Assembly: GCF_014284125.1 (NCBI RefSeq)
Contig: NZ_JACOFX010000012.1
Coordinates: forward strand, 120,220-184,219
Direction: 5' to 3'
Source of the DNA: Undibacterium umbellatum
Lineage (GTDB): Bacteria > Pseudomonadota > Gammaproteobacteria > Burkholderiales > Burkholderiaceae_D
Length of the DNA stretch: 64,000 nt
This document shows positions 45,919-55,321 of this stretch, piece by piece. The notes beneath the pieces were generated by a model. It was not told the DNA's origin, ran no database searches, and saw nothing but the letters and a program-made list of their open reading frames with translations. Numbering within the stretch: the first letter of the stretch is position 1; each line of letters starts with the position of its first letter. The position numbers were made by a program, and so were the translations under genes.

Positions 45919-48132
45919 ATGATTTCTCGCTCATGTTGTTCTCCCAGTTTCTCCGTTCTATCCCGCAACAATCCCGCATCGCTGCAAAGGAATTTACATC
46001 CTGTCGGTTCGCTTAACCCCTTAAGTCCTATTGCATTAGCGCTTTCCATGCTGCTGGCAGCACCTGCTTTTGCAGAAGAAGCAGCCCCAGCCAAGGCTAG
46101 TCAGGCAGAATTGCCTGAGGTCCTGGTAACTGGCGTTTCAGGTAATGAACCCAGTTCAGAAAAGACAGGCGCTTATACAAAGAGAAAAAGTAGTTCGGCA
46201 ACCAGACTCGATTTGTCTTTGCGTGAAACACCGCAATCAGTATCAGTTGTTACCCGTGCCAAGATGGATGACTTCAAGCAAGTCAATGTGAATGATGTGC
46301 TGGCTAATACCACAGGTGTGTCGGTCGAAAAAGTAGAGACTGACCGTACTTATTACATGGCACGTGGTTTTGATATTACCAATTTCCAGTACGACGGCGT
46401 AGGCTTGCCCTTCACTTCTGGCAATGTGGCTGGTGATATTGATACAGCGATCTACGACAGGGTGGATATCGTACGGGGCGCGAATGGCTTGATGTCGGCA
46501 ACTGGCAACCCGTCTGCGACGGTCAACTTTATCCGCAAGCGCCCTGTCTACCAATTCCAGGCTTCCGCCGGACTGACATTGGGTTCGTGGAACACGCGCA
46601 GGCTGGACGCGGATGTATCCGGTGCCCTGAATGCTGCTGGCACCGTCGCGGGCCGTATCGTGGTCGCAAAACAGGCGGGTGATTCTTATCTCGACCGTTA
46701 TTCGCCTGAAAAAACAGTGGTATATGGTGTGATTGAAGCCAACCTGGGCGAGGCCACCGTATTGAGTGTGGGGCATTCCCATCAGAAAAGCGATGCCAAG
46801 GGTGGCATGTGGGGTGCCTTGCCCTTGTATTACACGGATGGCAGCCCAACCAATTACCGGACTTCAACCAGCACCGCTGCAGACTGGTCACGCTGGTTAA
46901 CCCAGGATGACCGCAGCTTTGTCGAACTGAACCATCAACTCGACAATGACTGGCAAATCAAGACGACAATGAGCCGCAACAGGTCAACAGGCGACTCCAA
47001 ACTGTTTTATGCCTATGGCACACCAGATCGCAAGACCGGCCTGGGCTTGTATAGCTATCCTTCGCTGTATAACAATGTCAACACCCAGACTCTATTTGAT
47101 TTGTCTGCCACAGGTAAATTCACTTTGGCAGGGCGTAAGCACGACCTGAGTTTTGGTATCAACTGGTCGAAGTCAAAGATGGATGATATCTCTCACTATG
47201 GCGTAGGAATAGGCACTGCTTTGCCAGATATCAGTAATTGGACGGGCAATTATCCGCAGCCAGCATTCAATTCCTATTCCGATGGCAGTGCGTATGAAGA
47301 CACGCGCAAGACAATATTTGTTGCATCCCGTTTCAACCTGGCAGATCAATTCAAATTCATCGCCGGAGCAAACCATACCAAGGCTGAAAGCAGCGGTTAT
47401 GCCTATGGTGTCAGCAGCCGCAAGAATGCCAACAATACCTCGCCTTATCTGGGTTTTGTCTATGATCTGACACCTTATGCTTCTGTGTATGCCAGCCACA
47501 CTGAAATCTTCAATCCGCAAAGCGAAGTGGATGCCAGTGGTAAAACCCTGGACCCAGTCAAAGGCAAGGGCGATGAACTGGGTGTCAAGCTTGAATTGTT
47601 TGCCCGCAAGCTTAATTTGTCTGCAGCTGTTTTCAAGATACAGCAAGACAATGCAGCGGAGCAGGCTGGCTATATCGGCACCAAGAGTTTTTACCGCGGC
47701 ATAGATGCGCAGTCACAAGGTTTTGAATTTGACGCCAGCGGTGAGTTGGCAAAAGGCTGGAACCTCAGCGCAGGCTATACGCAATTGCGCCTCAAGGGCA
47801 GTAATGATCGGGATGTCAAAACCTATGTGCCGAGAAAATTGTTCCGCCTGTCGACTACTTATCAACTGCCTTTCATGCCACAGGCAAAAGTCGGTGGTGG
47901 CCTGAACTTGCAATCGGATACTTTCCGTGACGAAGGTTCCGGAAACATCATACGTCAGGGTAGTTACGCAACGCTGAATTTGATGGCGCGTTATGACGTG
48001 AATCAAAACCTCAGCATATCGGCAAACCTGAACAATGTCAGTGATCAAAAATACCTGACCAGTCTGTACTGGAGCCAGGGCTATTATGCTGCGCCAAGAA
48101 ACGGCAGCGTTGCGGTCAACTGGAAATATTGA
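45919..48132 (+). CDS. TonB-dependent siderophore receptor (FhuE/FpvA-like)
   Basis: Outer-membrane beta-barrel importing a ferric siderophore with TonB energy, 737 residues. A long signal region ends near LLAAPAFA. TonB-box-like LPEVLVTG is at about residue 68; the plug has LRETPQSVSVVTRAKM and DVDIVRGANGLMSATGNPSATVNFIRKRP-like sequence (FhuE family). The C-terminus ends VAVNWKY with a terminal aromatic-type strand. No STN domain, so no signalling to an anti-sigma factor is expected. The ligand is uncertain, perhaps a hydroxamate. Followed 15 bases later by a PepSY protein. Confidence 0.93.
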   Translation: MISRSCCSPSFSVLSRNNPASLQRNLHPVGSLNPLSPIALALSMLLAAPAFAEEAAPAKASQAELPEVLVTGVSGNEPSSEKTGAYTKRKSSSATRLDLSLRETPQSVSVVTRAKMDDFKQVNVNDVLANTTGVSVEKVETDRTYYMARGFDITNFQYDGVGLPFTSGNVAGDIDTAIYDRVDIVRGANGLMSATGNPSATVNFIRKRPVYQFQASAGLTLGSWNTRRLDADVSGALNAAGTVAGRIVVAKQAGDSYLDRYSPEKTVVYGVIEANLGEATVLSVGHSHQKSDAKGGMWGALPLYYTDGSPTNYRTSTSTAADWSRWLTQDDRSFVELNHQLDNDWQIKTTMSRNRSTGDSKLFYAYGTPDRKTGLGLYSYPSLYNNVNTQTLFDLSATGKFTLAGRKHDLSFGINWSKSKMDDISHYGVGIGTALPDISNWTGNYPQPAFNSYSDGSAYEDTRKTIFVASRFNLADQFKFIAGANHTKAESSGYAYGVSSRKNANNTSPYLGFVYDLTPYASVYASHTEIFNPQSEVDASGKTLDPVKGKGDELGVKLELFARKLNLSAAVFKIQQDNAAEQAGYIGTKSFYRGIDAQSQGFEFDASGELAKGWNLSAGYTQLRLKGSNDRDVKTYVPRKLFRLSTTYQLPFMPQAKVGGGLNLQSDTFRDEGSGNIIRQGSYATLNLMARYDVNQNLSISANLNNVSDQKYLTSLYWSQGYYAAPRNGSVAVNWKY

Positions 48133-48147
48133 TAGGCCAAGAAATTT

Positions 48148-49365
48148 ATGTCGATGCGTCCTGTCTTTGTCTTGCTGCACCGCTGGTTCGGGCTGGCGGT
48201 GGCTGTATTTTTGTTCATCTCCGGTCTGACCGGGGCTTTCATCTCCTGGGATCATGAGCTGGATGCCTTGCTCAATCCGCATTTGTTCGAGGCGCGCAGC
48301 CAGTCGCAAGGCAAGACTGGCAACGCCATGTCAGGAATGGAACTGGCCAACAGGGTGGAAGCACGCGACCCCCGAATCTGGGTGACCTATGTACTGAACG
48401 AGGCAGAGCCAGGGCATACCAGCCAGATGTCGGTAGAGGGACGGATCGACCCGGCCACGGGTAAGGTTTATCCCCTGGGTTTTAACCAGATTGCGGTTGA
48501 TCCTGTTACTGGCGATGTGCAGGGCAAGCGGCAATGGGGCGAAATATCTCTGAGTCGTGAAAACCTGCTACCGTTTTTATACAAGCTGCATTACACCATG
48601 CATATACCTGAGGTATCTGGTATAGAGCTGGGCATTTTGTTCATGGGCATCATAGGTATAGTGTGGGTGCTGGATTGTTTTATCGCGCTATGGTTGTCTT
48701 TTCCTAACTGGCGCAGTTGGCACAAGTCCTTTGCTTTTCGCTGGCGTCAGGGCGGACACAAACTCAATTTTGACTTGCACCGTTCCAGTGGTGTCTGGCT
48801 GTGGCTGTTCATGCTGCTGCTGGCGATTACCTCGGTATCGATGAACCTGAATTCACAGGTGGTGCGTCCTGTGGTGTCATTGTTTTCACCTTTGAGTGCA
48901 GATGTGTTTTTCAGCCGCGTTCCACAAGCACCTGACAAGCCTCTCATTCCCGCCATCAGCCGCGAGCACGTCATTGAGCTGGCGAAACAGGATGCGCAAA
49001 AACGGGGCTGGACTTTGCCAGCAGGCGGTATATTCTATTCACCTGCTTTTGGCGTGTACGGAGTGGGATTTTTTGAGCCTGGCAATGATCACGGCGATGT
49101 CGGTTTGGGTAACGCCTGGCTGTATTTTGACGGCAAGGATGGGCAGGCTTTGGGTGGGAAGATTCCCGGTACCGGATCTGCTGGCGATATTTTCCTGCAG
49201 GCGCAATTCCCTTTGCATTCTGGCCGCATCCTGGGTTTGACCGGGCGTATCCTGATTTCATTGCTCGGACTGGTGGTTGCCATGTTGAGCGTCACTGGGG
49301 TGATTATCTGGATGAGAAAGCGGCGTGCCAGGGTAGTAGCCAACGCCGCTATGCAAACTGCTTGA
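48148..49365 (+). CDS. PepSY-associated membrane protein, probable siderophore-iron reductase partner
   Basis: Integral membrane protein with PepSY-TM architecture, 405 residues. Hydrophobic segments at about residues 11-33 (HRWFGLAVAVFLFISGLTG), 156-183, 215-235 and 365-388, with periplasmic PepSY-type domains between. Conserved His residues in membrane segments (HRWFG, HRSSGVWLW) may hold haem. Relatives beside TonB receptors are thought to reduce ferric siderophores in the periplasm. Its 15-base distance from the receptor implies one iron-repressed operon. It converges on hexR with only 2 bases between stops. Confidence 0.88.
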   Translation: MSMRPVFVLLHRWFGLAVAVFLFISGLTGAFISWDHELDALLNPHLFEARSQSQGKTGNAMSGMELANRVEARDPRIWVTYVLNEAEPGHTSQMSVEGRIDPATGKVYPLGFNQIAVDPVTGDVQGKRQWGEISLSRENLLPFLYKLHYTMHIPEVSGIELGILFMGIIGIVWVLDCFIALWLSFPNWRSWHKSFAFRWRQGGHKLNFDLHRSSGVWLWLFMLLLAITSVSMNLNSQVVRPVVSLFSPLSADVFFSRVPQAPDKPLIPAISREHVIELAKQDAQKRGWTLPAGGIFYSPAFGVYGVGFFEPGNDHGDVGLGNAWLYFDGKDGQALGGKIPGTGSAGDIFLQAQFPLHSGRILGLTGRILISLLGLVVAMLSVTGVIIWMRKRRARVVANAAMQTA

Positions 49366-49367
49366 CC

Positions 49368-50264
49368 TTAGCCTATCTTGGGCACAAGGCGTTTTTCACT
49401 GATACTGGCCTTGGCTCTTTCCAGCATGTCGATGGCAGCAGGGCCACGCAACAGGGTGACAGCCACGGCCAGCGCATCGATGTAAGTCAGATGCGCAAGA
49501 CGTGAAGTCATGGGGGTGTAGATGTCAGGATCTTCTTCCACGTCTACACCTATATGCACGTCAGCCAGTTCTGCCAGCGGGCCGCCACTGGCGCACAATA
49601 CCAATATCTTGGCGCCAGCCTGTTTCGCCAGTTGTACACTGTCGATCAGGTCGCGGGTGCGTCCCGTGCGGGAAAAAGCGACGACCACGCAATCACTGTT
49701 TAACAAAGTTGCCGATTGTGCCTGCAAGTGGGCATCGCAAAATACTGTAGTTGGTATGCCAAAGCGGAAAAATTTCAACTGCGCATCGATAGCCAGTGCG
49801 CCAGAATAACCCAGGCCATAACATTCTATGCGGCGTGCTCGGGCCAGCAAGTTGACTGCTGCTTCAAAGGTCGCGGTATTGGCATTATTGCGTGCTTCCA
49901 TCAGGGCAGCGATGGTGCGGTCAAATACTTTGGGCAAGACATCGCGTACATGGTCAGCCTGATTCACATCCAGATGCAAAAACGGGATGCCTGTGGCAAG
50001 ACTTTTGGCAAATGCCAGCTTGAAGGTCTTGAAGCCGTCGAAGCCGAGGCTCTGGGCAAAGCGGGCTACCGTGGGTTCGCTGACATCACAAGCTTGCGCC
50101 AAAACCCGTATCGACATCTCCAGCGCATCGTGTGGCTTTTGCAGTAAAAATTCTGCAACCTGCCGCTCGGCACGGCTCAAGGCTGTGCTGGCAGTGCGTA
50201 TGCGTGCCAGCAAACCTTTTTCAGGAGGTGTGTTGGGTTTATTGTCAGAAAACGGATTGGCCAT
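49368..50264 (-). CDS. hexR: HexR, RpiR/MurR family repressor of Entner-Doudoroff genes
   Basis: Transcription factor of about 298 residues with an N-terminal RpiR-type helix-turn-helix (LSRAERQVAEFLLQ, VSEPTVARFAQSLGFDGFKTFK, residues about 25-75) and a C-terminal SIS sugar-phosphate domain (about 120-260; IECYGLGYSGALAIDAQLKFF, VVAFSRTGRT). In other Proteobacteria HexR senses KDPG and controls zwf, edd and eda. Starts at 50285 (GTG, overlapping pgl), 50270 and 50264 are all possible; none has a clear ribosome site, and coupling to pgl is likely. Confidence 0.93.
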   Translation of the reverse strand: MANPFSDNKPNTPPEKGLLARIRTASTALSRAERQVAEFLLQKPHDALEMSIRVLAQACDVSEPTVARFAQSLGFDGFKTFKLAFAKSLATGIPFLHLDVNQADHVRDVLPKVFDRTIAALMEARNNANTATFEAAVNLLARARRIECYGLGYSGALAIDAQLKFFRFGIPTTVFCDAHLQAQSATLLNSDCVVVAFSRTGRTRDLIDSVQLAKQAGAKILVLCASGGPLAELADVHIGVDVEEDPDIYTPMTSRLAHLTYIDALAVAVTLLRGPAAIDMLERAKASISEKRLVPKIG

Positions 50265-50275
50265 ATACATGTGTT

Positions 50276-50950
50276 TTACGGACACCAGAAAACATCTATG
50301 GTACAGCCTGCTTCACGCAACAAGGAGGCAACCGGCAGATTATTTTCTATCGCCTGTTCCAGCACCTGGCGTTTTTCTGCACCAGTGATCACCAACCAGA
50401 TGCGTTTGGTATTGAGCAGGCGCGGCAAAGACAGCGACATGCGGCTCTGGCGGGTTTGCGGATGCACAGCCGCCAGGCACGCCAGGTCATCATGCTGGGT
50501 AGGCGCACCAGGGAAGAGGGATGCGATATGGCCATCAGCCCCCATGCCCAGCAAGACTGCGCTAAAAGCTTGCGGCAATTGTTCATTCAGGCGCACATTG
50601 ATGGCTTCGGTCGCTACTTCCGGCGTGCTGGAAGCATTTTTCAAGGATACCAGTTGCCAGCGCTTGTCTGCAGCAGAGCCAGACAGGCAACGGCGGAACA
50701 AGCCTTCATTGCTCTGGGTATCCTGGTCCGGCACCCAGCGTTCATCAGTGGCGACGAGTTTGATGGGATTATGCGCATCTATATTCGACAGCAACTGATC
50801 CAGGCGTTGATATACAGGTGCAGGCGTGGAGCCACCAGCCAGGGCAAAGCTGCTGCCATCTGGTGTGGTCTGTATGACGTCCAGCCATTGCTGGCTCAGA
50901 GCTTCGGTCAGTGCCGAAAAATTGTCAAAGGTATGGTATTTCATGGTCAT
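50276..50950 (-). CDS. pgl: 6-Phosphogluconolactonase
   Basis: Hydrolyses 6-phosphogluconolactone to 6-phosphogluconate. The 224 residues belong to the DevB/SugarP isomerase-like family, with FALAGGSTPAPVYQRL near residue 40, TDERWVPDQDTQSNEG and LLGMGADGHIASLFPG. It lies 8 bases after zwf and overlaps the longest hexR start. A second in-frame ATG follows two codons after the first. Confidence 0.95.
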   Translation of the reverse strand: MTMKYHTFDNFSALTEALSQQWLDVIQTTPDGSSFALAGGSTPAPVYQRLDQLLSNIDAHNPIKLVATDERWVPDQDTQSNEGLFRRCLSGSAADKRWQLVSLKNASSTPEVATEAINVRLNEQLPQAFSAVLLGMGADGHIASLFPGAPTQHDDLACLAAVHPQTRQSRMSLSLPRLLNTKRIWLVITGAEKRQVLEQAIENNLPVASLLREAGCTIDVFWCP

Positions 50951-50958
50951 TTTATCGC

Positions 50959-52419
50959 TTAGCTTTCAACGAATTCTTCACCCCAGGCTGCTCCATGCTG
51001 TGCCAGCAAATAACTGGCGGCAGACGGGCCCCAACTGCCTGAGATATACGACTTGAGACCTTCGCTATCGTTTTGCCAGGCGCTCATGATGGGGTCTATC
51101 CAGGCCCATGCCGCACTCAGTTCATCATCACGCACGAACAGGGTCAGGTCACCATGCATGGCGTCGAGCAAGAGACGCTCATAGGATTCAACGCGGCGCG
51201 AATTGGATACTTCAGCAAAGTCCAGGTTCAGGGCAACGTCAGACAGACGGATACCTTCGCCAGGTTCCTTGGCCTTCATGTACAGTTGTACACTTTCTTC
51301 TGGCTGCAAAGAAATCACCAGGCGGTTAGATCGCAAAGGCCCTTGCGACTTACCAAAAATCGAATACGGAATAGGTTTGAAATTGATCGTGATCTCTGCA
51401 CTGCGGCTGGCCATGCGCTTGCCAGTACGCAGGTAAAAAGGTACACCAGCCCAGCGCCAGTTATCGATCTCTGCGCGGATGGCAACAAAGGTTTCTGTGC
51501 GTGAAGACGGTGGCACGCCAGGCTCATTCTGGTAAGCGATAACCGGTTTGCCATCGACGGCGCCAGCACGGTATTGGCCGCGTACGGTTTTCTTGCTGAC
51601 TTCATCGGGCGTGAACTTGTGCAGGGCGCGCAAGACTTTGACTTTTTCGTCGCGGATGGCGTCAGGGTTGGCATTTACAGGTGGCTCCATGGCGACGATG
51701 GACACCAGTTGCAGCAAATGGTTTTGTACCATGTCACGCAGGGCGCCGGTATGGTCATAGAAGTCACCACGTGATTCCACACCTACTTGTTCAGAGATGG
51801 AGATTTGCACATCCTGTATCCATTTGCGGTTCCACAAAGGCTCAAGGAAGGAATTGGCAAAGCGCAATGCCAGCAGATTTTGCACCATCTCTTTACCAAG
51901 GTAATGATCAATACGGTAAATCTGGTGTTCGTTCAGGTAAGAACGCAGGGAGTGATTGATCTCTTTGGCGGACTGGGCATCGCGCCCCAATGGTTTTTCT
52001 ACCACCACGCGGGCATTGCCCTCGACCAGGCCATGCTTGGATAATTGCTCGACCACGGGGATAAAGATGTCAGGGCCAGTCGCCAGGTAAAACAGGGTCG
52101 CGTTGGTTTCGCTGGTTTGCAGGCTGTCTTTCAATGCGGCGAAATCTTCTGGAATACGCGCATCGATTTTTGAATAATGCGTGGTTGCCAAAAAGGCTGC
52201 ACGCTTTTCTTCTGTCGCACCATCTACATTAGACGCATAAGATTCTATGGCGGCAGCGACACGCACACGGAATTCTTCATCAGTCAGCTTTTCCCGTGCT
52301 GCACCAATGAACTTGAAGTTCTGGTCCAGCCGGCCATTCACAAATGCGCTATACAAAGCAGGGATGATCTTGCGCTTGGCAAGATCGCCAGTGCCGCCAA
52401 ATAAGACAAATGTGGTCAT
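50959..52419 (-). CDS. zwf: Glucose-6-phosphate 1-dehydrogenase
   Basis: Entry enzyme of the oxidative pentose-phosphate and Entner-Doudoroff routes, 486 residues. N-terminal cofactor motif FGGTGDLAKRKIIPALY; active-site RIDHYLGKEMVQN near residue 175; EKPLGRD and the C-terminal SYERLLLDAMHGDLTLFVRDDE. The CGGAG ribosome site sits 8 bases upstream of ATG. First gene of zwf-pgl-hexR, divergent from edd. Confidence 0.97.
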   Translation of the reverse strand: MTTFVLFGGTGDLAKRKIIPALYSAFVNGRLDQNFKFIGAAREKLTDEEFRVRVAAAIESYASNVDGATEEKRAAFLATTHYSKIDARIPEDFAALKDSLQTSETNATLFYLATGPDIFIPVVEQLSKHGLVEGNARVVVEKPLGRDAQSAKEINHSLRSYLNEHQIYRIDHYLGKEMVQNLLALRFANSFLEPLWNRKWIQDVQISISEQVGVESRGDFYDHTGALRDMVQNHLLQLVSIVAMEPPVNANPDAIRDEKVKVLRALHKFTPDEVSKKTVRGQYRAGAVDGKPVIAYQNEPGVPPSSRTETFVAIRAEIDNWRWAGVPFYLRTGKRMASRSAEITINFKPIPYSIFGKSQGPLRSNRLVISLQPEESVQLYMKAKEPGEGIRLSDVALNLDFAEVSNSRRVESYERLLLDAMHGDLTLFVRDDELSAAWAWIDPIMSAWQNDSEGLKSYISGSWGPSAASYLLAQHGAAWGEEFVES

Positions 52420-52464
52420 GCTGACTCCGGGTTGTGGTTGTTATGTTGGGTGCAATACAGACGC

Positions 52465-52498
52465 TTGCTATGTGTTGCCGTATGTTGCTATGTATTGC
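52465..52498. repeat. Paired direct repeats in zwf-edd intergenic region
   Basis: TTGCTATGTGTTGC (52465-52478) and TTGCTATGTATTGC (52485-52498) differ at one base and are offset by 20 bp, two helical turns. GCAATACA at 52452-52459 is the inverse of the second copy's end. They lie in the 46-79 bases upstream of zwf. Confidence 0.6.
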
Positions 52499-52559
52499 GA
52501 CAAATGTACTAGATTGATGATAGTGATTTATCTTGATTATGCCAGAAAATATTCAAAAA

Positions 52560-52574
52560 TGTAGTTTCATTACG
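52560..52574. promoter_or_regulatory. Candidate HexR operator 1
   Basis: TGTAGTTTCATTACG matches 11 of 15 positions of the HexR consensus TGTAATTAAATTACA. It lies between divergent zwf and edd. Confidence 0.5.
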
Positions 52575-52621
52575 ATAAATTTGATAGTTGTGCCAAAAAA
52601 AACAGCGAAATATCAAAATAC

Positions 52622-52636
52622 TGAAAGTTTGTTACA
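52622..52636. promoter_or_regulatory. Candidate HexR operator 2 overlapping edd promoter
   Basis: TGAAAGTTTGTTACA matches 10 of 15 positions of the HexR consensus and covers the predicted -35 element of edd (TTGTTA 52629-52634, 16-base spacer, TATGCT 52651-52656). It is centred 62 bp from operator 1, about six helical turns. Confidence 0.4.
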
Positions 52637-52726
52637 GAAATGAAGGGATTTATGCTATCTTTGTTGGCATTGATTCAGTATAGCTACAGCTTTCTTATTT
52701 TGCCCAAACGGGTCACAGGTGTTTAT

Positions 52727-54568
52727 ATGACGACATCCCCATCCACTGCGTTGCACCCTGTTATCGACAAGGTCACACAGCGCATTGCCGAGCGCAGCAA
52801 ATCCCTGCGCAATACTTATCTTTCCCAGTTGGAGCAAATGCGTGGCCGTGGCCCGCGTCGCGCCAGTCTGTCTTGTGCCAATCAGGCGCATGCCAATGCG
52901 GCCATGGATAGCGGCACCAAGATCTGGCTCAACCAGGCACAAAAACCGAATATAGGAATCGTTACCGCTTACAACGATATGTTGTCGGCACATCAGCCGT
53001 ATGAACATTATCCTGTGCAGATACGCCAGACAGCCTTGCGCTTTGGCGCTACTGCCCAGGTAGCTGGTGCCGTGCCAGCCATGTGTGATGGCGTGACGCA
53101 AGGGCGTCCTGGTATGGAGTTGTCGCTGTTCTCACGCGACGTGATTGCACAGGCGACTGCAGTGGCTTTGAGCCATGATGCTTTTGATGCGACGCTGTGC
53201 CTGGGTATCTGCGACAAGATCGTGCCTGGCCTGCTGATAGGTGCACTGGCCTTTGGTCATTTGCCAACTATCTTCATCCCAGCTGGCCCTATGGGTTCTG
53301 GCTTGTCGAATAAAGAAAAGGCGGCAGTGCGTGAACGTTATGCGCAGGGTAAAGCAACGAAAGAAGAGTTACTGGCAGCAGAAAGCGCGGCCTATCATAG
53401 TGCAGGCACATGCACCTTCTATGGTACAGCCAACAGCAACCAGATGTTGCTGGAAGCCATGGGCCTGCATTTGCCAGGTGCCGCCTTTGTCCATCCATCT
53501 GACCCTTTGCGCAGTGTGTTGACAGACGCAGCAGTGGAACGCGTCCTGCAATTGACAGAGCAAAGCAGCAATTACAAGCCTATCGGTCAGCTGGTCAATG
53601 AAAAAACCATCGTCAACGCCGTCATCGCACTGTTGGCAACAGGCGGTTCAACTAACCACACTATCCACTGGATTGCCGTGGCCCGTGCTGCTGGCATCAT
53701 TATCGACTGGCAGGATTTTGATGAATTGTCATCAGTTGTTCCTTTGCTGACCCGCGTCTATCCTAACGGTACGGCAGACGTGAATGCCTTTGAAGATGCT
53801 GGCGGCCCAGTCTTCGTAATACGTGAACTCTTGTCTGCTGGCCTGATGCATGCAGATGTCATGACGGTGTATGGTAATGATGGTTTGAACTCACACACCA
53901 GCCGCCCGGTATTGACTGAAGATGGCAAGGTCAAATGGGAAGCGCTGCCTGCAGAATCGACTGACGCTACGGTCGTTCGCAATGTGACTGATCCATTTGC
54001 GCCTACTGGTGGCCTGCGCTTATTGCATGGCAATCTGGGCCGTGCCATCGTCAAGGCATCAGCCGTGCCTGAAGATGCATGGATCATCAAGGCACCAGCA
54101 AAAGTATTTGAGTCACAGGATGCACTGGTCAAGGCTTACAAGGCGGGCGAATTGAACATGGATTTTGTCGCCGTCGTCATCTTCCAGGGCCCGCAGGCGA
54201 ACGGCATGCCTGAGTTGCATCAGTTCACGCCGGTGTTGGGCAGCCTGATGTCGGCTGGCTATAAGGTCGCGCTGGTGACCGATGGGCGCATGTCGGGTGC
54301 ATCCGGCAAAGTACCTGCGGCATTGCATGTCAGCCCTGAAGTGGCGCAGGGTGGCCCCCTGGGTAAAGTGCGTGACGGTGACGTGGTTGAATTGAATGTC
54401 CATACCGGCGAATTGCGTGCCTGGGTTGATGCAGATGTCTGGGCACAACGCGCCGTACGTGAACTTAGCAAGGAACCTATCTTTGGCTATGGCCGTGACC
54501 TGTTTGCTGCCCAGCGTCGTGTCGTGACTGCGCCTGAGCATGGCGCGTCTACACTTTTCATCGATTAA
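52727..54568 (+). CDS. edd: 6-Phosphogluconate dehydratase
   Basis: Entner-Doudoroff dehydratase converting 6-phosphogluconate to KDPG; iron-sulfur protein homologous to IlvD. ATG 52727 ([17 protein letters not shown]) with AGGTG upstream gives 613 residues, normal for Edd; a start at 52640 would add 29 hydrophobic residues lying in the promoter region and is rejected. Cluster regions: [30 protein letters not shown] and [15 protein letters not shown]-terminal [18 protein letters not shown] is typical. 22 bases before eda. Confidence 0.97.
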   Translation: MTTSPSTALHPVIDKVTQRIAERSKSLRNTYLSQLEQMRGRGPRRASLSCANQAHANAAMDSGTKIWLNQAQKPNIGIVTAYNDMLSAHQPYEHYPVQIRQTALRFGATAQVAGAVPAMCDGVTQGRPGMELSLFSRDVIAQATAVALSHDAFDATLCLGICDKIVPGLLIGALAFGHLPTIFIPAGPMGSGLSNKEKAAVRERYAQGKATKEELLAAESAAYHSAGTCTFYGTANSNQMLLEAMGLHLPGAAFVHPSDPLRSVLTDAAVERVLQLTEQSSNYKPIGQLVNEKTIVNAVIALLATGGSTNHTIHWIAVARAAGIIIDWQDFDELSSVVPLLTRVYPNGTADVNAFEDAGGPVFVIRELLSAGLMHADVMTVYGNDGLNSHTSRPVLTEDGKVKWEALPAESTDATVVRNVTDPFAPTGGLRLLHGNLGRAIVKASAVPEDAWIIKAPAKVFESQDALVKAYKAGELNMDFVAVVIFQGPQANGMPELHQFTPVLGSLMSAGYKVALVTDGRMSGASGKVPAALHVSPEVAQGGPLGKVRDGDVVELNVHTGELRAWVDADVWAQRAVRELSKEPIFGYGRDLFAAQRRVVTAPEHGASTLFID

Positions 54569-54590
54569 TTTTCTGAAAGCGAACCCAATC

Positions 54591-55244
54591 ATGAGCCTGA
54601 ATATCAGCATGAGCAAGCGAAACATCATCGCCCAACTGGAACAAATCCGCGTACTGCCTATCCTCGTTACTGATGATGTTGATCAGGCGATAAGGTGCGT
54701 GACGACGCTGGCAGAAAATGGTTTGCCAGCTGTGGAAATTACTTTGCGCACGCCAAATGCAATGACAGTCTTGCGTGAAGTCGTCAAGGCTTGCCCGACA
54801 GTGACCGTGGGTGCAGGTACGATCCTGACGCAGGCACAACTGGATGCAGTCAGGGAGACAGGTGCAGCCTTTGGTATCAGCCCTGGCATCACACCTTTAC
54901 TGGCAAAAGCGGCTGCTGATTCTGGCCTGCCTTACTTCCCTGGTGTTGGTGGTGCCAGCGATTTGATGCTGGCGCTGGAGCATGGCTTCAATGTCGTCAA
55001 ACTTTTTCCTTCCGATATCGTCGGCAGCACCAAGATGGCCAAGGCACTTGGTGGCCCTTTCCCTGATGTGAAATTTTGCCTGACGGGTGGTGTTACGGTG
55101 GAAGCGACACCAACCTTGTTGCAGCAATCAAATATCCTGTGTGTAGGTGGTTCGTGGATGTGTCCGGCATCACTCATCAATGCAGGTGATTGGGCAGCAA
55201 TTAGCGTACTTGCTGCGGCTGCTGCAACAGCAGGTAAGAGGTAG
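54591..55244 (+). CDS. eda: KDPG/KHG aldolase
   Basis: Cleaves KDPG to pyruvate and glyceraldehyde-3-phosphate, 217 residues from ATG 54591. Class I aldolase residues: Glu in LPAVEITLRTP and Schiff-base Lys in GFNVVKLFPSD, with FCLTGGV behind. The ribosome site is weak for both 54591 and the alternative ATG 54609, so coupling to edd is likely. An in-frame start at 54540 inside edd is rejected. Confidence 0.96.
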   Translation: MSLNISMSKRNIIAQLEQIRVLPILVTDDVDQAIRCVTTLAENGLPAVEITLRTPNAMTVLREVVKACPTVTVGAGTILTQAQLDAVRETGAAFGISPGITPLLAKAAADSGLPYFPGVGGASDLMLALEHGFNVVKLFPSDIVGSTKMAKALGGPFPDVKFCLTGGVTVEATPTLLQQSNILCVGGSWMCPASLINAGDWAAISVLAAAAATAGKR

Positions 55245-55321
55245 ATACAGGTTTGAATTAAAAATTTTAACAGTTTTTGCTAAGCACTTTCACTAATCAC
55301 TTTTCGTTAATAAGCAAGATT

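Noticed and set aside
52640..52726. Longer edd start giving a hydrophobic leader
   Set aside because: Edd is cytoplasmic, homologues begin near 52727, and the stretch carries the predicted promoter.
55258..55270. TTAAAAATTTTAA as an operator between eda and pgi
   Set aside because: Short A+T-only palindrome, expected often in A+T-rich leader DNA; no supporting context.
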